Positions 1 through 12,881 are shown, counted from the first letter of the stretch. The stretch is DNA of 64,000 bases from Gonatopus flavifemur (GCA_018340375.1 JAFFJZ010000001.1:68750001-68814000); one strand, 5' to 3'. Numbers and translations are program-made. Notes: generated by a model from the sequence alone, not told the origin.

Positions 1-1636
1 AATATTCTGAAATTTTGAATACGTTTTTCTTCCCTGTTGAGAAATATTTGAAATTATTCGAAGCGCATAGCAATTTCATCTTGGATCGAGTCGAAGATCC
101 CAATTGCAACGACGACGGTGGTACTTTAAATCAGGATGTTCGTGGCGTGACTAGATAATGACGAAACGTTCAAGTGGGTCAAGTATAGACGGATATATTC
201 ACCAATATTTGACGAATGATGCAATAATATCGACACGATGCGTTTGGTTCGAAATTATGGTTAGAGAATTCATTACATCAGTCGTTGCGCGGAATAAGAT
301 TTCTTCCTTCGTATTCGACCTACAAAATTCGTCCTGTCTCTTCACAGGGTTCACGTGCTTACTCAAAATCAAGTTCCACTTTGCAAATCCGTGCTCCAAA
401 TACTAACAACGCTTGGTTAACCCGTTTCTAAATAAGTGTACAAGACTTTCCTTGAGAGTTGGAGAGGAAGAGCAGAGGAGAGACTCGTCGCCTTGTGGCA
501 CGCAGGATAGAAACTTGATTCTGGGATCACGACCTTCCCTCGGTTGTTTTGGAGCGCCAGTAACTTTAGTCCAACAGCGCGCGTTCTCATCGCTCTCTTC
601 TTCTCTCTTTCTCCCTGCGAAACGTGCTGCTTCTACAAACTATTCTGGCCCAGTCATGCATAAATAACATTTGTTTGCGTAGTTCACTTTTTAGATATTT
701 TTTTTCATTCTCTCTGCTCGTCTCCGCTATGGCATCGCCATCTACCACCGGGCTACGATTTTATATTCCCTAACCAATCAAACGAGTCATCCAGAAAAAT
801 TTATCTTACGCTGAATCGTCTCAAATACACTTTTCGAAACTTCCGTGTAGTTCTGTTCTCTTATTTGTATATCATTTGAAAACATTTTTCGCCAGTATTT
901 AAGGGTATATATCTTTGGATATTCTTTCATCAGGAGACTACGATTTTTCCTTCTCGTATTTCATTCCCTGTATTTTCTTGTATTTATTTCGGGAAGGAAA
1001 ATAATAATGAACTGGTAATCTGATCATTATTGTTAGTAGCTTTTAATGGATCCGTGATACGATACGTGGAATGTTGTGGAAAATGTTATAAATATTGACG
1101 TTGACGTTCGAAGCAAAAATTATATAAAATTCCAACGATGATACAATGTATCGAATAAAATGGTTGGATATAAGTCGATAATGAATATGTCACAATATTA
1201 TCTTATATAGAAAAGAGTCTTTTTCGCTATAACTTCAAACGCTCTGCTCATTCAACCAAGCAAATTTTCCAAAATCTCTATTTCAGCAAGAGTTTTTCTC
1301 TGCACGTGATGAGGCACTGAACAAGCGTTGTGTTAGAAAGTGGAAGAAAGGATCATAATATCTTCATGCATGATTGAGAAAAGCCACCAAGACCATGAAC
1401 TTGTAAACTCAATGTATCTGTTTACTAAATATCCTCAATTCATTTGGACTTCATAGAACCGGAAGAATTCTATTATCACATAACTATACTTCCACACAAG
1501 GGATATGACATCACTGTTACATAAAATCAACGAACCCAATTAACATTGTTGCAATCATTATTTTGTACACTTGGAATTCATTATTACCATCGCCTACCCA
1601 CCTTCATATTCGTCGTTACCGCTATACTCTGACGGT
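1..1636. other. Non-coding flank or intron with a GC-richer block
   Basis: I see no supported coding exon here. The part from about 410 to 770 is richer in GC and CpG than its surroundings and carries CT-rich stretches near 590-620 and 700-725. It could be a regulatory block or upstream promoter for the ATG exon at 1637, but no core promoter motif decides this. Short open frames at 158-406 and 413-667 have no splice context or recognisable protein and look like chance. Confidence 0.4.
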
Positions 1637-1693
1637 ATGACGACTATTGAGAAACGGATTAAGCACGAGAGCACGGAATCTTCAGAAACGTGG
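1637..1693 (+). CDS. Candidate alternative first coding exon (19 codons, ends in phase 0)
   Basis: An ATG at 1637 opens 19 codons that run without a stop into a strong splice donor (GTGAGT from 1694). The peptide reads MTTIEKRIKHESTESSETW. Residues 8-11 (IKHE) fit the sumoylation consensus (hydrophobic-K-x-E), the same kind of motif as VKQE in the exon at 61250. That hints at one gene with several N termini, but this is inference. The exon ends exactly on a codon boundary (phase 0). The exon at 61250 needs phase 1 and the exon at 56588 needs phase 2, so a further exon not found here would be required, or the exon belongs to another gene. The Kozak context is only moderate. Confidence 0.42.
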
Positions 1694-4600
1694 GTGAGTT
1701 TGATGAAATGATTATAGGTTACGGTCACGTTCGCTCAGTGGTGTAATAATATAAACGACAGCGTTAAGATTCGAATGTTTTGTATCGATGCAATTAATAT
1801 TGAAGTTCACAGAACATGTGGAACATAATTATCGTGATTGTCACGATCTTAACGTATAGAGACTTAACGACACCCGGGGCCATTTCGGAGTATCTCTCTC
1901 TGTCTCTCTCTTTCTCCGTGGACGTGTGTTTCGATAGTAGAAATATGACAGACGTGTGTGTGATATATATGCATATTGAGCACATAATTCAATGGTAGTA
2001 CACCTATTAAAGATCCACGCGACAGACCATTACGCTATACAGTCGGTAGTGAGAAAGGCCATGGTAATGGATGTTTGAAAACATTCTATTATATTAACCG
2101 TCGCGTGGAGTACGTTTATTTTTGATGATTAATTGCCGTAGACTCGACGATTTGAATAATTGATCGATATTTATCTCCCTTGATTCATCAGAATTGTTTC
2201 AATCGATTCCAAGAGAAGATATTCCATTTGATATATTTTGATAAATTACTTGGGTATACATTACCAGCGTGAATTTATCTTGAGATTTTATAGATAATCT
2301 TTTCTCTCTTGAAAGTTCAAGATCGATCGTCATACACAAATATCACGTAAATTTTATAGAATAATTTTGATATAATGTCTATACACAATTTGTAGATGTA
2401 TAATTAATTGGCGAAATTCGAGATGCAAGTTGATATTCTGGAAAATTATTTTTCTCTCTTCTGATCGTATTCCTCTTTTCTTCTATGTCATACGAATTTC
2501 ATTTCAAAAGTATCATCACGTTGCAAGTACAACAATTCTCCCCGCGGAATATCTTTCGGGTCTTCTCCTCTATACCCGTTGGCTACAAATTGCCTCATGC
2601 GTTTTAATCTGCATTAGTATTCCTTGGATCGTATCTGATCGTGATATAAATTATTTCCTTCGTTATTCGGCTAATTTATGAATTTGATTTAAGAATTCAG
2701 AGAGCAGACACATTTGTGATTTCGTCAAACAATTTTTGGGATGAAAAAAAATATATAAAGTTAATTTGTTCTCACCGATCGTTCTATTTTGATTTTTCCG
2801 TCAATAAATAAAACATTATGAGACAAATAAAATAATAAAGAAAACCTTTGAACGCAATAACCTTTTCGTTTTCCTTCGCTCTTTCATCTATTCAATTCAA
2901 ATTTAGTTTTCCCTCGAGACATCGTACATGCGTGTTTCTTCTTTTATGATTTACGACACAATTGAATTGCATATTGCATCATTTTACATAATTCATGAAC
3001 AGGTATCGAGGCTTAGTATTTGATTTTGTCGAATTTCTTGGTCAACTCCAAATTTCAACCTGTAAAATTGATAAAGAGCGGAAAAAACCTCGGGGATCGA
3101 TATAGGAACGTATTTTCAAACACGTGTTGTATTATGTAGGAAATCTACGTGTACACAAAGCTTTTCCTGCAACAGCGGTAGCGGAGCAGCATCGAAAATG
3201 CAACTTCATTGACGAGGAGACAGTATCACGGTATGAGTGTGCCGTGTTCCTTGTGTATACCTGTTCGGTAGCTTTATTCATGTATTCCAAACTTATGGAA
3301 TACATGAATAACTTGGACGACTTGAAACTCCGACACAACGTGGGAAAGTGAGAAAGCGATCGGCACGATTTTATTGATAAGGTCGATTTATTGACGCCTT
3401 ACAATTTATCCTCTCTACACGTGGCATGGAGAATAACGTTTATTTTGTTCTTCTTCCTTTTCATTTCGTTTTCTTCTGTCCTCCGACATTTATCTCCCGT
3501 GCCTTTCATCGTATCTCTGACTCCAAACAGAATTATAAAACTGCCGTTCCTCTGCCGCCGCTGTTGCTGCTGCTCCTCTACTCTACCAACCACGTGGTCG
3601 AGGTTACGTTGGTTCTTCTTTTTCTTTTCATTCTCTTTTTTTCTTCCAGTACGATATCAAAATTTCAAAGAGAGGAGGAGTTGGATACAAATTGTATAAA
3701 AAACTTTCACTTGACTTTGGGAACTCGGGAGAAATAATTATGATAATACCTGTTCATATCTTTCACCGATATCACGGTTTATTAATGGATTAGCTCTTGT
3801 AACTGTCTTCTGGATTTATTTCTATCGCAAGAACCCGGTTACGTAATCGATATGTATGACTAAACGCGAACACATTGTGAGTAAGTTGTTGGCAATAATT
3901 CTTTATTGTACGTGTCATTAATTTTGAAATGTTATATCGCCGGTACGTTCTCGATAAAAGGGAACGACTACCATTCCCAACTAACCCTGTCCCTGCTCTT
4001 ATTCTTTATAAACAACGCTAGAGAAGAATAGTCATTTCCCAATTCATTTCAACATTACCAGATTAAAAATGAATACCATGCGACACTTCAGATCGGAAAG
4101 ATTATTTAAAGAACTCAACCCAAACTTGACGAATTCGATACGAATTCTCAAGAATTCTTCAACTCCCATGCTACGTGGAATGAAAATTACAACAATCAAC
4201 TGAATTTTCTGTATGCGTTTTCAATGAAGAATAACGAGGATATGGTTGTTTTTGAAATTTTAATTAGTTTTCAGTACCTGCGTTGTTAGTTTCTTATCGA
4301 AGACCACAACGACAACGACATGTAATCATTTACTTGTTGAATAAGGCGACCCTGAACGGCAAGAAAGCATTTCGTACCAAGTCTGCTTATCTTCGCGTGG
4401 ATATATAATGGGGCAGTCGTAAGCTGCGTCGTAATATATCAATGCTCAAAGGCTTTGAATAAATGTTTTGCTTGATTGGTGATTTTAATGTGCATAAAAA
4501 GATATCCTCGGTTCATTGTAACGATAGATCGTTCGAAAAAGTATTTCGTTGAAACAGTTTTGAATTTTCGTTTGAAAAAATATTCTGTTCGTCTATTTTA

Positions 4601-6837
4601 TACTCCCTAGAATTAACGCCAAAGTAAACATCCCGGCATCCAAAAATTGAGTATTACGTGAAAATTGTGGAAAGCTATTATTTGAGATTTATGTGAGACG
4701 TAAATCTTGAATTCGAGGTACAGTTTTTCAATCTTGAAACCAATGAATAACCGATCTTGAATTCTATTCTATGTAGAGATGATTGAAATTATTATAATAA
4801 ACAACTTGATGGTCAATGAAATTTCACTGATTTTCAGTACTTATTAACACTTTAGGTTCAGGGAATTTAGTTTGCAAAATTGGAATTTCATGAATCGAAG
4901 AACAAAAAAAAAGATATTCCCTCCTCCTCGATATCCATCTGATGTTTGGACGGCGTTAGTCTGCTCGCATTTTTGCACACTGAATAATTAATATTCATAT
5001 ACATTGATAACATATTGTTTGTGCATATATTTAATAATTGCAAATATCAATATGCATTAGGGGATACTTGTTTGCGCATATTACCGATTATTATAGTATT
5101 CATGAAGCGAACAAAAATGATTATCTTGTTGGTAGGTAAAAGACGTCATCCAAGGTATATGAGTTTTGCATAAATATACATCAAAAGTGAATTATTTTCA
5201 AGTACAATTGTAAATGTTTATCAAACATTGTGTGGATTGAAAATGAAAAGTTTGGAAACAAATTTTAGGAAAACTTCGAAGCACATGAAATGGGTTCAGA
5301 AACGAATACTATTGAATTCTATTGAACTCTTCCACAAATGAAAATAAAATTGTTCAAAGCTTATATCATAAAGGAATATCATCCAACTTCACAAATGCTT
5401 TGTTTGATGAAGATGGTACACAGCGATTAACGCGAAACTTGAAGTACGCTACCTTACATCATCATGTACAAGCCAAAAGTCAAATAATAGGATTGAGCGT
5501 TTGATTCAAGTTTGTATTTAACTCTAAGAGGTTCTATCTTTCATCGAAAGAGGTTCTTTTAATTTCGAGAGCGTTGTTACGTATAATAATATTTCTCAAA
5601 ATTAAGTCAAAAAAAGGATTCTACCTGAATACATCTGTCTATATCTCCTGCAGCATCCTCCTGTTCATCTCGAATCATCCCTCCTGCTTGTTATTAAAAA
5701 ATGGAAAATTATTATATCTAGATAATATTATTCGCCGTGGTTGAGATATTGCATACTCTTAGATAACATCTGGTGAGTAACAACAAAGCTTGTAATCAAC
5801 TACATGATCATGTGAGTCAACAAATGTTTCGAATTATAGAGTTAATACCTAAACAAGATGTTATGTAACGAGCCGACTTCACGATGAGATTCAGCAATCT
5901 TGAATTTGTTCTAACCTGTGATTGTATAATAAGATATCCAAGATAAGATTCGAATTTACAGGAATTTGTTGATTCGCTTAATCGTATCTCGCGTGAAGTG
6001 AGAATTCTTCTTATGTAAGTCATTTCATATCGTTTTTCCCGAAAATTTCTTCACGTAATCATTCAAGCTTCTATCGAAGTTCAAAATTTATCATAATTAT
6101 CAATATTTAATCTCCCATCGATCTGTCAAAATGCACCATCGAATCGGTAATCAACTTCTCTTATATAGCAAAAAAAAACACAAATATGTATAATAATTTT
6201 AGCGGAGGTGCGTAAATTGGAAGACATTTAAATAAAATTCATATCGTGATAATCGTTTTACATCGGGAGATACATGACGTCCCACCGTGTCATCTTATTT
6301 GTTCTCTCATTTCTCCATATTACAATTTCCCTGCAAGTTGATTCAAATGTAAGACTGTCATTGTTTCGAGTGAAATTTCACTCTCGCACATGCAGTGAGA
6401 ATGAGAAGTCACATCTGTCAGAACAATATTTCAACTTCCAAGAAATAAACGTCCTATCGGAATGAAATTTCTTCTTTATTCAGACAGGGAAGATTCACTT
6501 TTCACTCTCCGCTTCGGTTCGAACAGTAGCTTTGAAGTCAATATTATATCAAACGTTTCAAAACAATCTTTCGAGATTTAGGTATATTTGAAAGATTAAA
6601 CGCTTGAGCAGTATCAATTTGCAGATTTGATTCGACAAATGAAGATCTTTGTTGTGAAACATGATACCCAGAGGAACCTTACAGTCTTTTTGAGAAACAC
6701 ATTTCATATACTCTCATAAAGTATATTCTTTGACTTGTTTAAAGATCCCTTTCTATTCCTCTTTGTCTCTGTTTCTCTCTGCGTGATGTACACTGAGGTA
6801 CTGTTCATAGGTCTAATATCAATTTGGACTCGGGTCG
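1694..6837. other. Presumed intron, mostly featureless
   Basis: No convincing exon was seen. A pyrimidine-rich, GC-richer patch lies at about 3400-3700. A perfect 16-bp hairpin is annotated at 3274-3311. A tiny ATG-to-donor frame at 3856-3880 is discussed as a finding. A short run resembling the CGAGTGAAATTTCACTC motif of the 34.4-kb element occurs near 6369. The rest is AT-rich sequence with many stops. Confidence 0.4.
3274..3311. repeat. Perfect short hairpin
   Basis: Bases 3274-3289 are the exact reverse complement of 3296-3311, separated by a 6-base loop. Pairing does not extend beyond the 16-bp stem, so it is too short for a typical microRNA precursor. It may be a remnant of a palindromic element. 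Confidence 0.7.
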
Positions 6838-6841
6838 ATAT

Positions 6842-6981
6842 TGATCCTTTCGGTATTGAATTACAACCAACCTTGGTCCCTTTTGGTGTAGGGTTACACA
6901 TGACATTGACCCTTTTAGTACTGAATTACACATAATAACATTAAATCTTTTGATCCTTTTACCCGAAGGTATCGAATGCAA
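6842..6981. repeat. Decayed tandem repeat, unit about 33 bp
   Basis: Four degenerate copies of a motif like GATCCTTTCGGTATTGAATT start near 6842, 6875, 6909 and 6952. The first three are spaced 33-34 bases apart and the last is 43 bases further on. Copies differ at several positions. No coding role is visible. Confidence 0.5.
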
Positions 6982-9530
6982 TCTGGCTTTTGAGAAAATT
7001 TTATTTAAAGACGGGGGATCAAATATTTATTGTACATAACAAATTAAATGAGGATGATTATTTTATATCACTTTTTCGAGTTACGTATCCGTTGAATGAT
7101 ATCCATCGCCCTGATTGCTACTTCGAAAAGAAAAAAAAAATTGTTGAATCGGCAAAATCTCATATCGCTCATCCGACGTGTATGTATACTTTTCTATATC
7201 CATCATGTGAATTGGTCGGCGAAATCTGTTAACACTAACCTCACGAAGAAAGAACATGGCAGCCTAGGAATAACTGTGGCAGCCCCTGGTTAGCTGAATT
7301 AGCACATTTTCATGTGTTTATATAGAGTAAAACCTCGTCTTGGTTCTCGAATACGACTTTTTTCAGATTTTTCTCCAACTACCATGAACATAATTCTGCT
7401 AACCCTTTCAAAAAATTGATGGAATAATTTACAAACCGTCAAGAGATATGGTAAAGATACGATGAATGTATTATCAAAATTTTCGATTATTGGAAATGAA
7501 AATATTGTTGTGTTTATTATCAAGTTTGATCATTTGAACCTACATTCCAGGTTGCATTATTAATGAAACGCAAATTGAAATTCCGGTTTCGTTGGTGATG
7601 CGGATATGACGCAGGTTACCAATTTTACTGTGCAGCAATGCTACCGCGGGTGTGTTACGAGGGTGTCAAGTCCCATCCGCACAACGCCTCTTTTTTCGAC
7701 GTTCTACGTATCAACTAATTTCTACAAATGAAAGATATCATGATATTCCTCCATCCATATATCGTACAATATAGATTGTGATTGATAAATTTTAGAGAAA
7801 CAAATTATACAGGGAATTCATAGTTGTTTTCAAGTTAAAATATATTCCTTAGAACAAAAGATACTAGAAAACATAAATAATACGATTCAACGAGTTCTTA
7901 TTTCTCAAGACGAAAGGAGCAGACCTTGATAATAAGTCTTCGCTGATTTGCTGGAATCAAAGTATTCATTAATTGAATCACGATATGCAATGTTGGATCA
8001 AATAACATATAAAGCACACGAATAAATCTAGAGAGAACGTGGGGTCAGTGCTATTATACCTACCTATATTCGTATTCCGTTACTCCTTCTTCTACCATTA
8101 TTCTACTTCGAAAATTGGCAATACAGTGTACACGGTGGTATTATTTAGAGGCGAAAATTCGGGTGTAATCAAAGGGGGTTTGGTTTTCCCATGCGGGAAA
8201 GCGGCATGACGTTCAGTTTCGTTGTGTGCACAATACATAAATTGCCAACTAAAGAAACAAACTTCCACTTGTTTGCTCGGGATGGGGGGAAAATATCCCT
8301 ACTCGTTTCACTGCAGACTTTGCATTGATCTATAAATATTCGATTGGTGTATTCAGAGGCATTAGTCCGAACGTCATGAAAAATTGTTGTTTTGTATAAA
8401 TACAACGTTTCATACGACGCTTCCTTCAGAAGCATAAAAATTTCACTTGAGACAGAGACGAGTTCTCTTCTCGCTACTCGAAGTAACGTTTGTTAATCTG
8501 ATGAGATTCAAGGTCTAACTGTCTCAAAAAGTGTTTTAGGAGCTGATGACAGTGATTTACTCTGCTGTCGACGGTCCTGTAAAGCAAGTCCAGGTAACGG
8601 ACCCCTCGACGTATCAACATGTCATGTTTTTCCAGGCCAAATTAACTCCAGTGGTTATGAAGTCTACTTTTTTGAATAAAATTTCAAGTAAATCTTTCGA
8701 GAGGATTATTTTTTGATTATTTTTTGGAAACCTGAGACCCTGCAAGAGATAAGACGGGTGTTTCAACAAACTCGTTAACTTTTGTTTTCGAGTGTTTGTG
8801 TAACATGTTCAGTGTAAAACTCATTCGCAAAGTTTAATTAAATTTCAACATTTCTCAAGTTCTGACTACCAAAATAAGTGTTTTTCGTAACGACGAGTGA
8901 ACACGAATGTACATAAAACAGATTTGAGATGACCATAAAGGGCAAAATTCTGATCGAATCATTGACGAAATCTACTACAAAATAATCGAAACTGGTTAAA
9001 AAAATATGTAGGTGATAAATGATTATGTCTTCATGCTTGAAAATTCATTATCATTTTTTTTTTCAAAGATAACTATCTGAATTATGATTCCCTAAATAAG
9101 TGCTGTATCTAAAGTATTTTGATACAACTCAACACTCTAATCTCCATGAAGAAATTTTACATTAAAAGCGAGTCTCGAAAACATCTCTTCCGGCTTCATA
9201 AGTTCGAAAGAGTTAAGTTGATTTCTTTTAGACACGACTCCACGAATTTTCATCACACGGAACAAGAATTAGAGACCGTTATTTTCCAGTCGAAGAACGT
9301 TAAGCTGAAGGAGAATGAGAAACGAGTATCAGTTCCTAAGTGTTTTTTTTGTGCTCAACAAAAAACAAAATTTCCACCTGAAAAAGGCGCTGTTGGACAA
9401 AATGGTGCATAAATTTTCATCTGCATACGCGTACGCGTACAGATCGTTGAGAATGTTAGCAACAACCTCATGGCATATTTCATACAAAATAGCTTGTGCG
9501 TTACAGCATCGAATAATAAAAATGCTGATC
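6982..9530. other. Presumed intron without recognised features
   Basis: No exon with matched splice sites, no long inverted repeat and no RNA gene was recognised. A GC-richer patch lies at about 7590-7690. The open frames at 8169-8435 (minus) and 9119-9412 (plus) resemble no protein I know and lack splice context. Confidence 0.35.
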
Positions 9531-9539
9531 CTTACCGCG

Positions 9540-10020
9540 GTGGAAGAGTGCGTGCGCGCATGAGTTTTAAAAGCCGAGCTTAACGTGCGTAAATCGCGGC
9601 CCGAGTTCGGCTTGTGCGGGCGAGCAATGCGCGTCTCTCTTTCTCGTTTTTATTTTAGCCTGAAGCAAACGGCGAGGTACAAGAGGTGCGGAGGGCGGAA
9701 AGGGGAGGTAAAAAGGGAGGAGAGCAAAGCAGAGGAAGATAGTTTGTATGTATGTGCATGAATGCGGGAAAAGGAGAGAGGATGAAAACGAATGGTCGTT
9801 TGAAGAGAGCTCGTCCAACGGGTAGAGCTCTTCTCTTTTCCTCTCCCTCGCGTACACACACATCTCTCGCTCTCTCATTCTCTCCTCTCTTGTTTCTTTC
9901 GGACCACAGTTTCGTAATACGTTTCTCTTTCCCTCCATCTCCTCCTCCACTTCCTCCCCATCCTCTTCTTTCTCTCTCAATTCTGTACTCTACAGTTGAT
10001 GTTAGCTCTACACGTCGTTT
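9540..10020. promoter_or_regulatory. GC-richer purine/pyrimidine-rich block, possible regulatory region
   Basis: The plus strand is purine-rich from about 9670 to 9800 and then strongly pyrimidine-rich (CT runs) from about 9830 to 9985, with raised CpG before it. Such GA/CT blocks in insects often bind GAGA-type factors near promoters. This one lies about 2.6 kb upstream of the ATG exon at 12643. The promoter role is inference. Overlapping open frames on both strands (up to 137 codons) are explained by the low-complexity composition. Confidence 0.35.
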
Positions 10021-11385
10021 CAAAATTCTAGAATACGTTGATTCTGGAGAATTTCTCATGTTTTGTTGAATTTGTTGTTGAAAACATGTGAAAAAAATAT
10101 TAAATGTATCGTTAATAGCATATTTTTGGTTAGTTTATTAGACAAAAAATTGTTCACCTCGAAGAGCGTAATTAATATTGCGATAAACATAAATATTCCC
10201 TGCTCGTTCTGAATGAATCGTTGAAATATATATGAACAGTGTCTTTTATACAAGAATGATTAGAATAGTAAGTGAAGTAGAGAGCAGACCGATGGATTTC
10301 TTATTTTATTTTTTTGAACTGGTAAAATAATGAACTGTCGGATATAATGCACCTCTATAGGGATTATACATTCAAATATTGTTAGGGAATATCCATCATC
10401 TAGTGATAAAGCAATGTTGAAGACATATTTATTAGTGTTGAAAACATTTGTAATCAATGTAGCCTGCTTTGTCGGTTTCTACCTCCTTTGCGATAGATAT
10501 TGAACAGACATGGCGTTCGAATTCTCGACCACTCACCCGAGTAGAATAATTTTCAAAATTATATAGAATTTGTATATAATTCTGTATAAATTATATACAA
10601 CTTTGAACATTTTTATATTGGGACAACTTACATTTCTCCGCGACTAGTACATTCCAAAAATAAATAATTCCACGTGACAGCGAGACATCCGTGCAGTAGC
10701 TGATTGTTTGTGGTTAATAATTATATAACAAATACTTTACTGTAGAGAGTACATTTGTTGGTGTATCAGCGAATAAGTGTCAATGGCTACTAGAGGCAGA
10801 CGATATTTTTATACAATTTCTATAAAATTTCGATCTTCATTTTATAAAATTCAATATAAGCTCGCAAAATTTTCTATAAAAATATCGCCTATCCCTAATT
10901 TCAGCTCCAACAACAAGATAACCTGCGTTGATACATTCTTGCTACCATCGGGAGATACAGGGTCAATGGAAATGAGTGCCATCGGTAACGTATAGATAAA
11001 AATGATTTTCCCAAAAAACCTTTGGAGAAACTTGAAATCAGTACACTGAGAAGAATCTTTGTCAGCTACCAGACAATTGCATTGTTTTTAGTTGGGATAA
11101 CTGAAGATGTAATGTTCCTGCAAATGAAACACTGGTTGACTCAATTGTGAAAACATACTCTTTTCTTGCAGGTGTGGAAAGAAAAAATATTCCGAAAACA
11201 ATGGAATATATAATTGAATAGTCGCAATGAAATAATTAGCTCATTTGAATATAGTTTTATTGGAGCAATCCGACATCCATTTTCATTGGCAAAAGATTTT
11301 ATAGAATATTGAGTATTTAGTTGATTCAATGAAACTTTATTCAAATTAACTAAGTTTCAACTATATAAATTAAATACAGGAGGTT
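10021..11385. other. AT-rich presumed intron
   Basis: No exon was seen. An AT-rich self-complementary patch lies at about 10553-10610 (repeated TATATAATT/AATTATATA). The rest shows no repeat or gene that I can support. Confidence 0.35.
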
Positions 11386-11470
11386 CTCGCTATGAGCACC
11401 ATATGTGTCTTTTTCTTACATAAGATTGGATATCGAGTGGAACAAGGACACAGATAGTGCTTACAGCGAG
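11386..11470. ncRNA. Compact pre-miRNA-like hairpin (candidate)
   Basis: The two ends of this 85-base segment pair over about 27 positions with three mismatches and two G-T wobbles when read as RNA. The 5' arm starts CTCGCTATGAGCACC and the 3' arm ends GTGCTTACAGCGAG. About 30 unpaired bases form the loop. Size, single stem and small internal mismatches resemble an arthropod microRNA precursor. It could equally be a decayed palindromic MITE, since such elements are common in this window. No homologue is recognised. Confidence 0.3.
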
Positions 11471-11552
11471 AGTCATTTCATTGTTCCCAGAAGTTTTTTA
11501 TTCCCCTGTTTCAGACAACAAGATTTTTATTCGCCAATGTTATTACCATACT

Positions 11553-11803
11553 CGCACTGAGAGAAAGGGTCTATTTGAATATTCGACAGCTAGGAAATTT
11601 AGTAACTGGAAATAAAAATTTAGTTGCGCCAGCTAAATTTTATTTGTTACAGCTATATTTTTTATTCCCATTGACCATTTTATTCATATTTCAGACAGCT
11701 AGCCTTTTATTTACCCCAACCAAAGTCTAGCTAGCGTAGATAAAAATCTAGCTGCGGCAACTAACATTCAGTTGTCCTAACTAGGTACCTATCTCTCAGC
11801 GCG
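11553..11803. mobile_element. MITE with CACTGAGAGA-type ends and AGCT-rich interior
   Basis: The left end (CGCACTGAGAGAAAGG) and the reverse complement of the right end (CGCGCTGAGAGATAGG) match as terminal inverted repeats. The interior is rich in repeated TTTAGCTG / CAGCTA words on both strands. The same interior style occurs in the element at 40635-41209 and in fragments near 16553-16625 and 63665-63874, so these look like one dispersed family. There is no coding capacity, as expected for a non-autonomous DNA transposon. Confidence 0.6.
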
Positions 11804-12642
11804 TAATAAAGATTATTGTACGTATATTTGAAATACTGATAACTCAGAGCTATTATTGGGCTAGCTAAAATTTTTTGGAACGAATGTTCGGATAAATTCA
11901 GTAACTTTTCTTTGCGTATTTGAAGTTCTGTAGAAAAAGATTAAAAATTAATACCGTCGATGTCATGAAATCACTTTGGACAAGACAACAAAAAGTACAA
12001 GGAAACGACTTTGACATATTTTGAAAGGAAGAAAAATGTCTAATCTGGTAAAACTATACATCGGGTTATGCGAGCGAGAACAAGCCCTGCTGGTAGACTC
12101 TGATAAAAATAAATTTGCGTCCGCCCGGAATAATCGCGGAGCTCCCTAGAGATACGTATGGTCGACCGATCTAGGAGTTCCTCACGATATTCAACATGTA
12201 ATACTCGGATGGTTGCTTGGTTCACATTTCATAGGATAATCCTTACAAGTATTTCTTTCCCGCATTCGAACATCCAAATAAATGCTAAATCTTGTATTTT
12301 TCACGGAACTTTCATCGATTATTCATCGATTATTTCACTTCGCATTGACTTCCAATGTTATGAAAATCTTTTCGAATGTTTAGAGATTTTACCTTTTCTT
12401 CTTTCTCTTCGTTTTTATTCTCCTGTGACAGACAAGCGAATTCTTCTACTACGCGTGGAGTAAATCTAATAAAAAAAAATTGCAATCTTGAAAACATTAC
12501 AAATAAGATTTTTTTTGTTTCCCATTCAAAGTTCCCAGATCTGTGGTCTTTATGATTAAGTTTCTGTTGTGATAAACTATGAGACGTATGTAAAAATTGC
12601 CAAGGTATTAACGGGATAATTATTTCACAACTTATATGCACC
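11804..12642. other. Sequence upstream of the ATG exon; possible 5' UTR or intron
   Basis: The stretch is AT-rich with no clear acceptor just before the ATG at 12643. The reading frame of that ATG stays open upstream only to a stop near 12582. The sequence just before the ATG could therefore be 5' UTR. A promoter cannot be placed from sequence alone. Confidence 0.35.
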
Positions 12643-12724
12643 ATGGAAAAAAAGAACGAAGAGGAGAAAGATTCGCTGAAACAGCGAGCTGATACGTTAT
12701 TGTATGGACAGCAAGATAGAAACG
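12643..12724 (+). CDS. Alternative first coding exon (27 codons plus one base)
   Basis: An ATG in excellent context (GCACCATGG) opens 27 codons without a stop and ends AAC-G at a strong donor, GTGAGT, from 12725. The peptide starts MEKKNEEEKDSLKQR and ends TLLYGQQDRN; it is hydrophilic and charged, with no signal peptide or membrane segment. It ends in phase 1. This is the phase needed to enter the exon at 27207 (giving DRN-G-KLPVP) or the shared exon at 61250 directly (giving DRN-G-VLVKQE). I do not recognise the protein. The start codon choice rests on the Kozak context and on the lack of a good acceptor upstream. It could also be an internal exon whose acceptor I missed. Confidence 0.65.
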
Positions 12725-12793
12725 GTGAGTGGGCAGAGTAAACACTGTTAATTTAATGGAGGGTTCGTTATTACAACCAACACGCCCAATGTT

Positions 12794-12881
12794 AAAAAGT
12801 TATATATGAATTTCATGTATCACGATGTATATAGATTTGCATATACGCATTATAGTGTATGAAATTCATATAGAACTTTTT
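12794..12881. repeat. Short inverted repeat
   Basis: The left arm (AAAAAGTTATATATGAATTT, from 12794) and the reverse complement of the right arm (ending at 12881) match over about 25 positions with few differences. It is about 88 bp with a 35-40 base spacer. It is probably a small palindromic MITE lying 70 bases inside the intron after the ATG exon. Confidence 0.55.

Noticed and set aside
11150..11185. CAG/GTGTGG junction at about 11170 considered as a second recursive splice site
   Set aside because: The acceptor is good (CTCTTTTCTTGCAG) but GTGTGG is a poor donor compared with the GTRAGT that ratchet points need.
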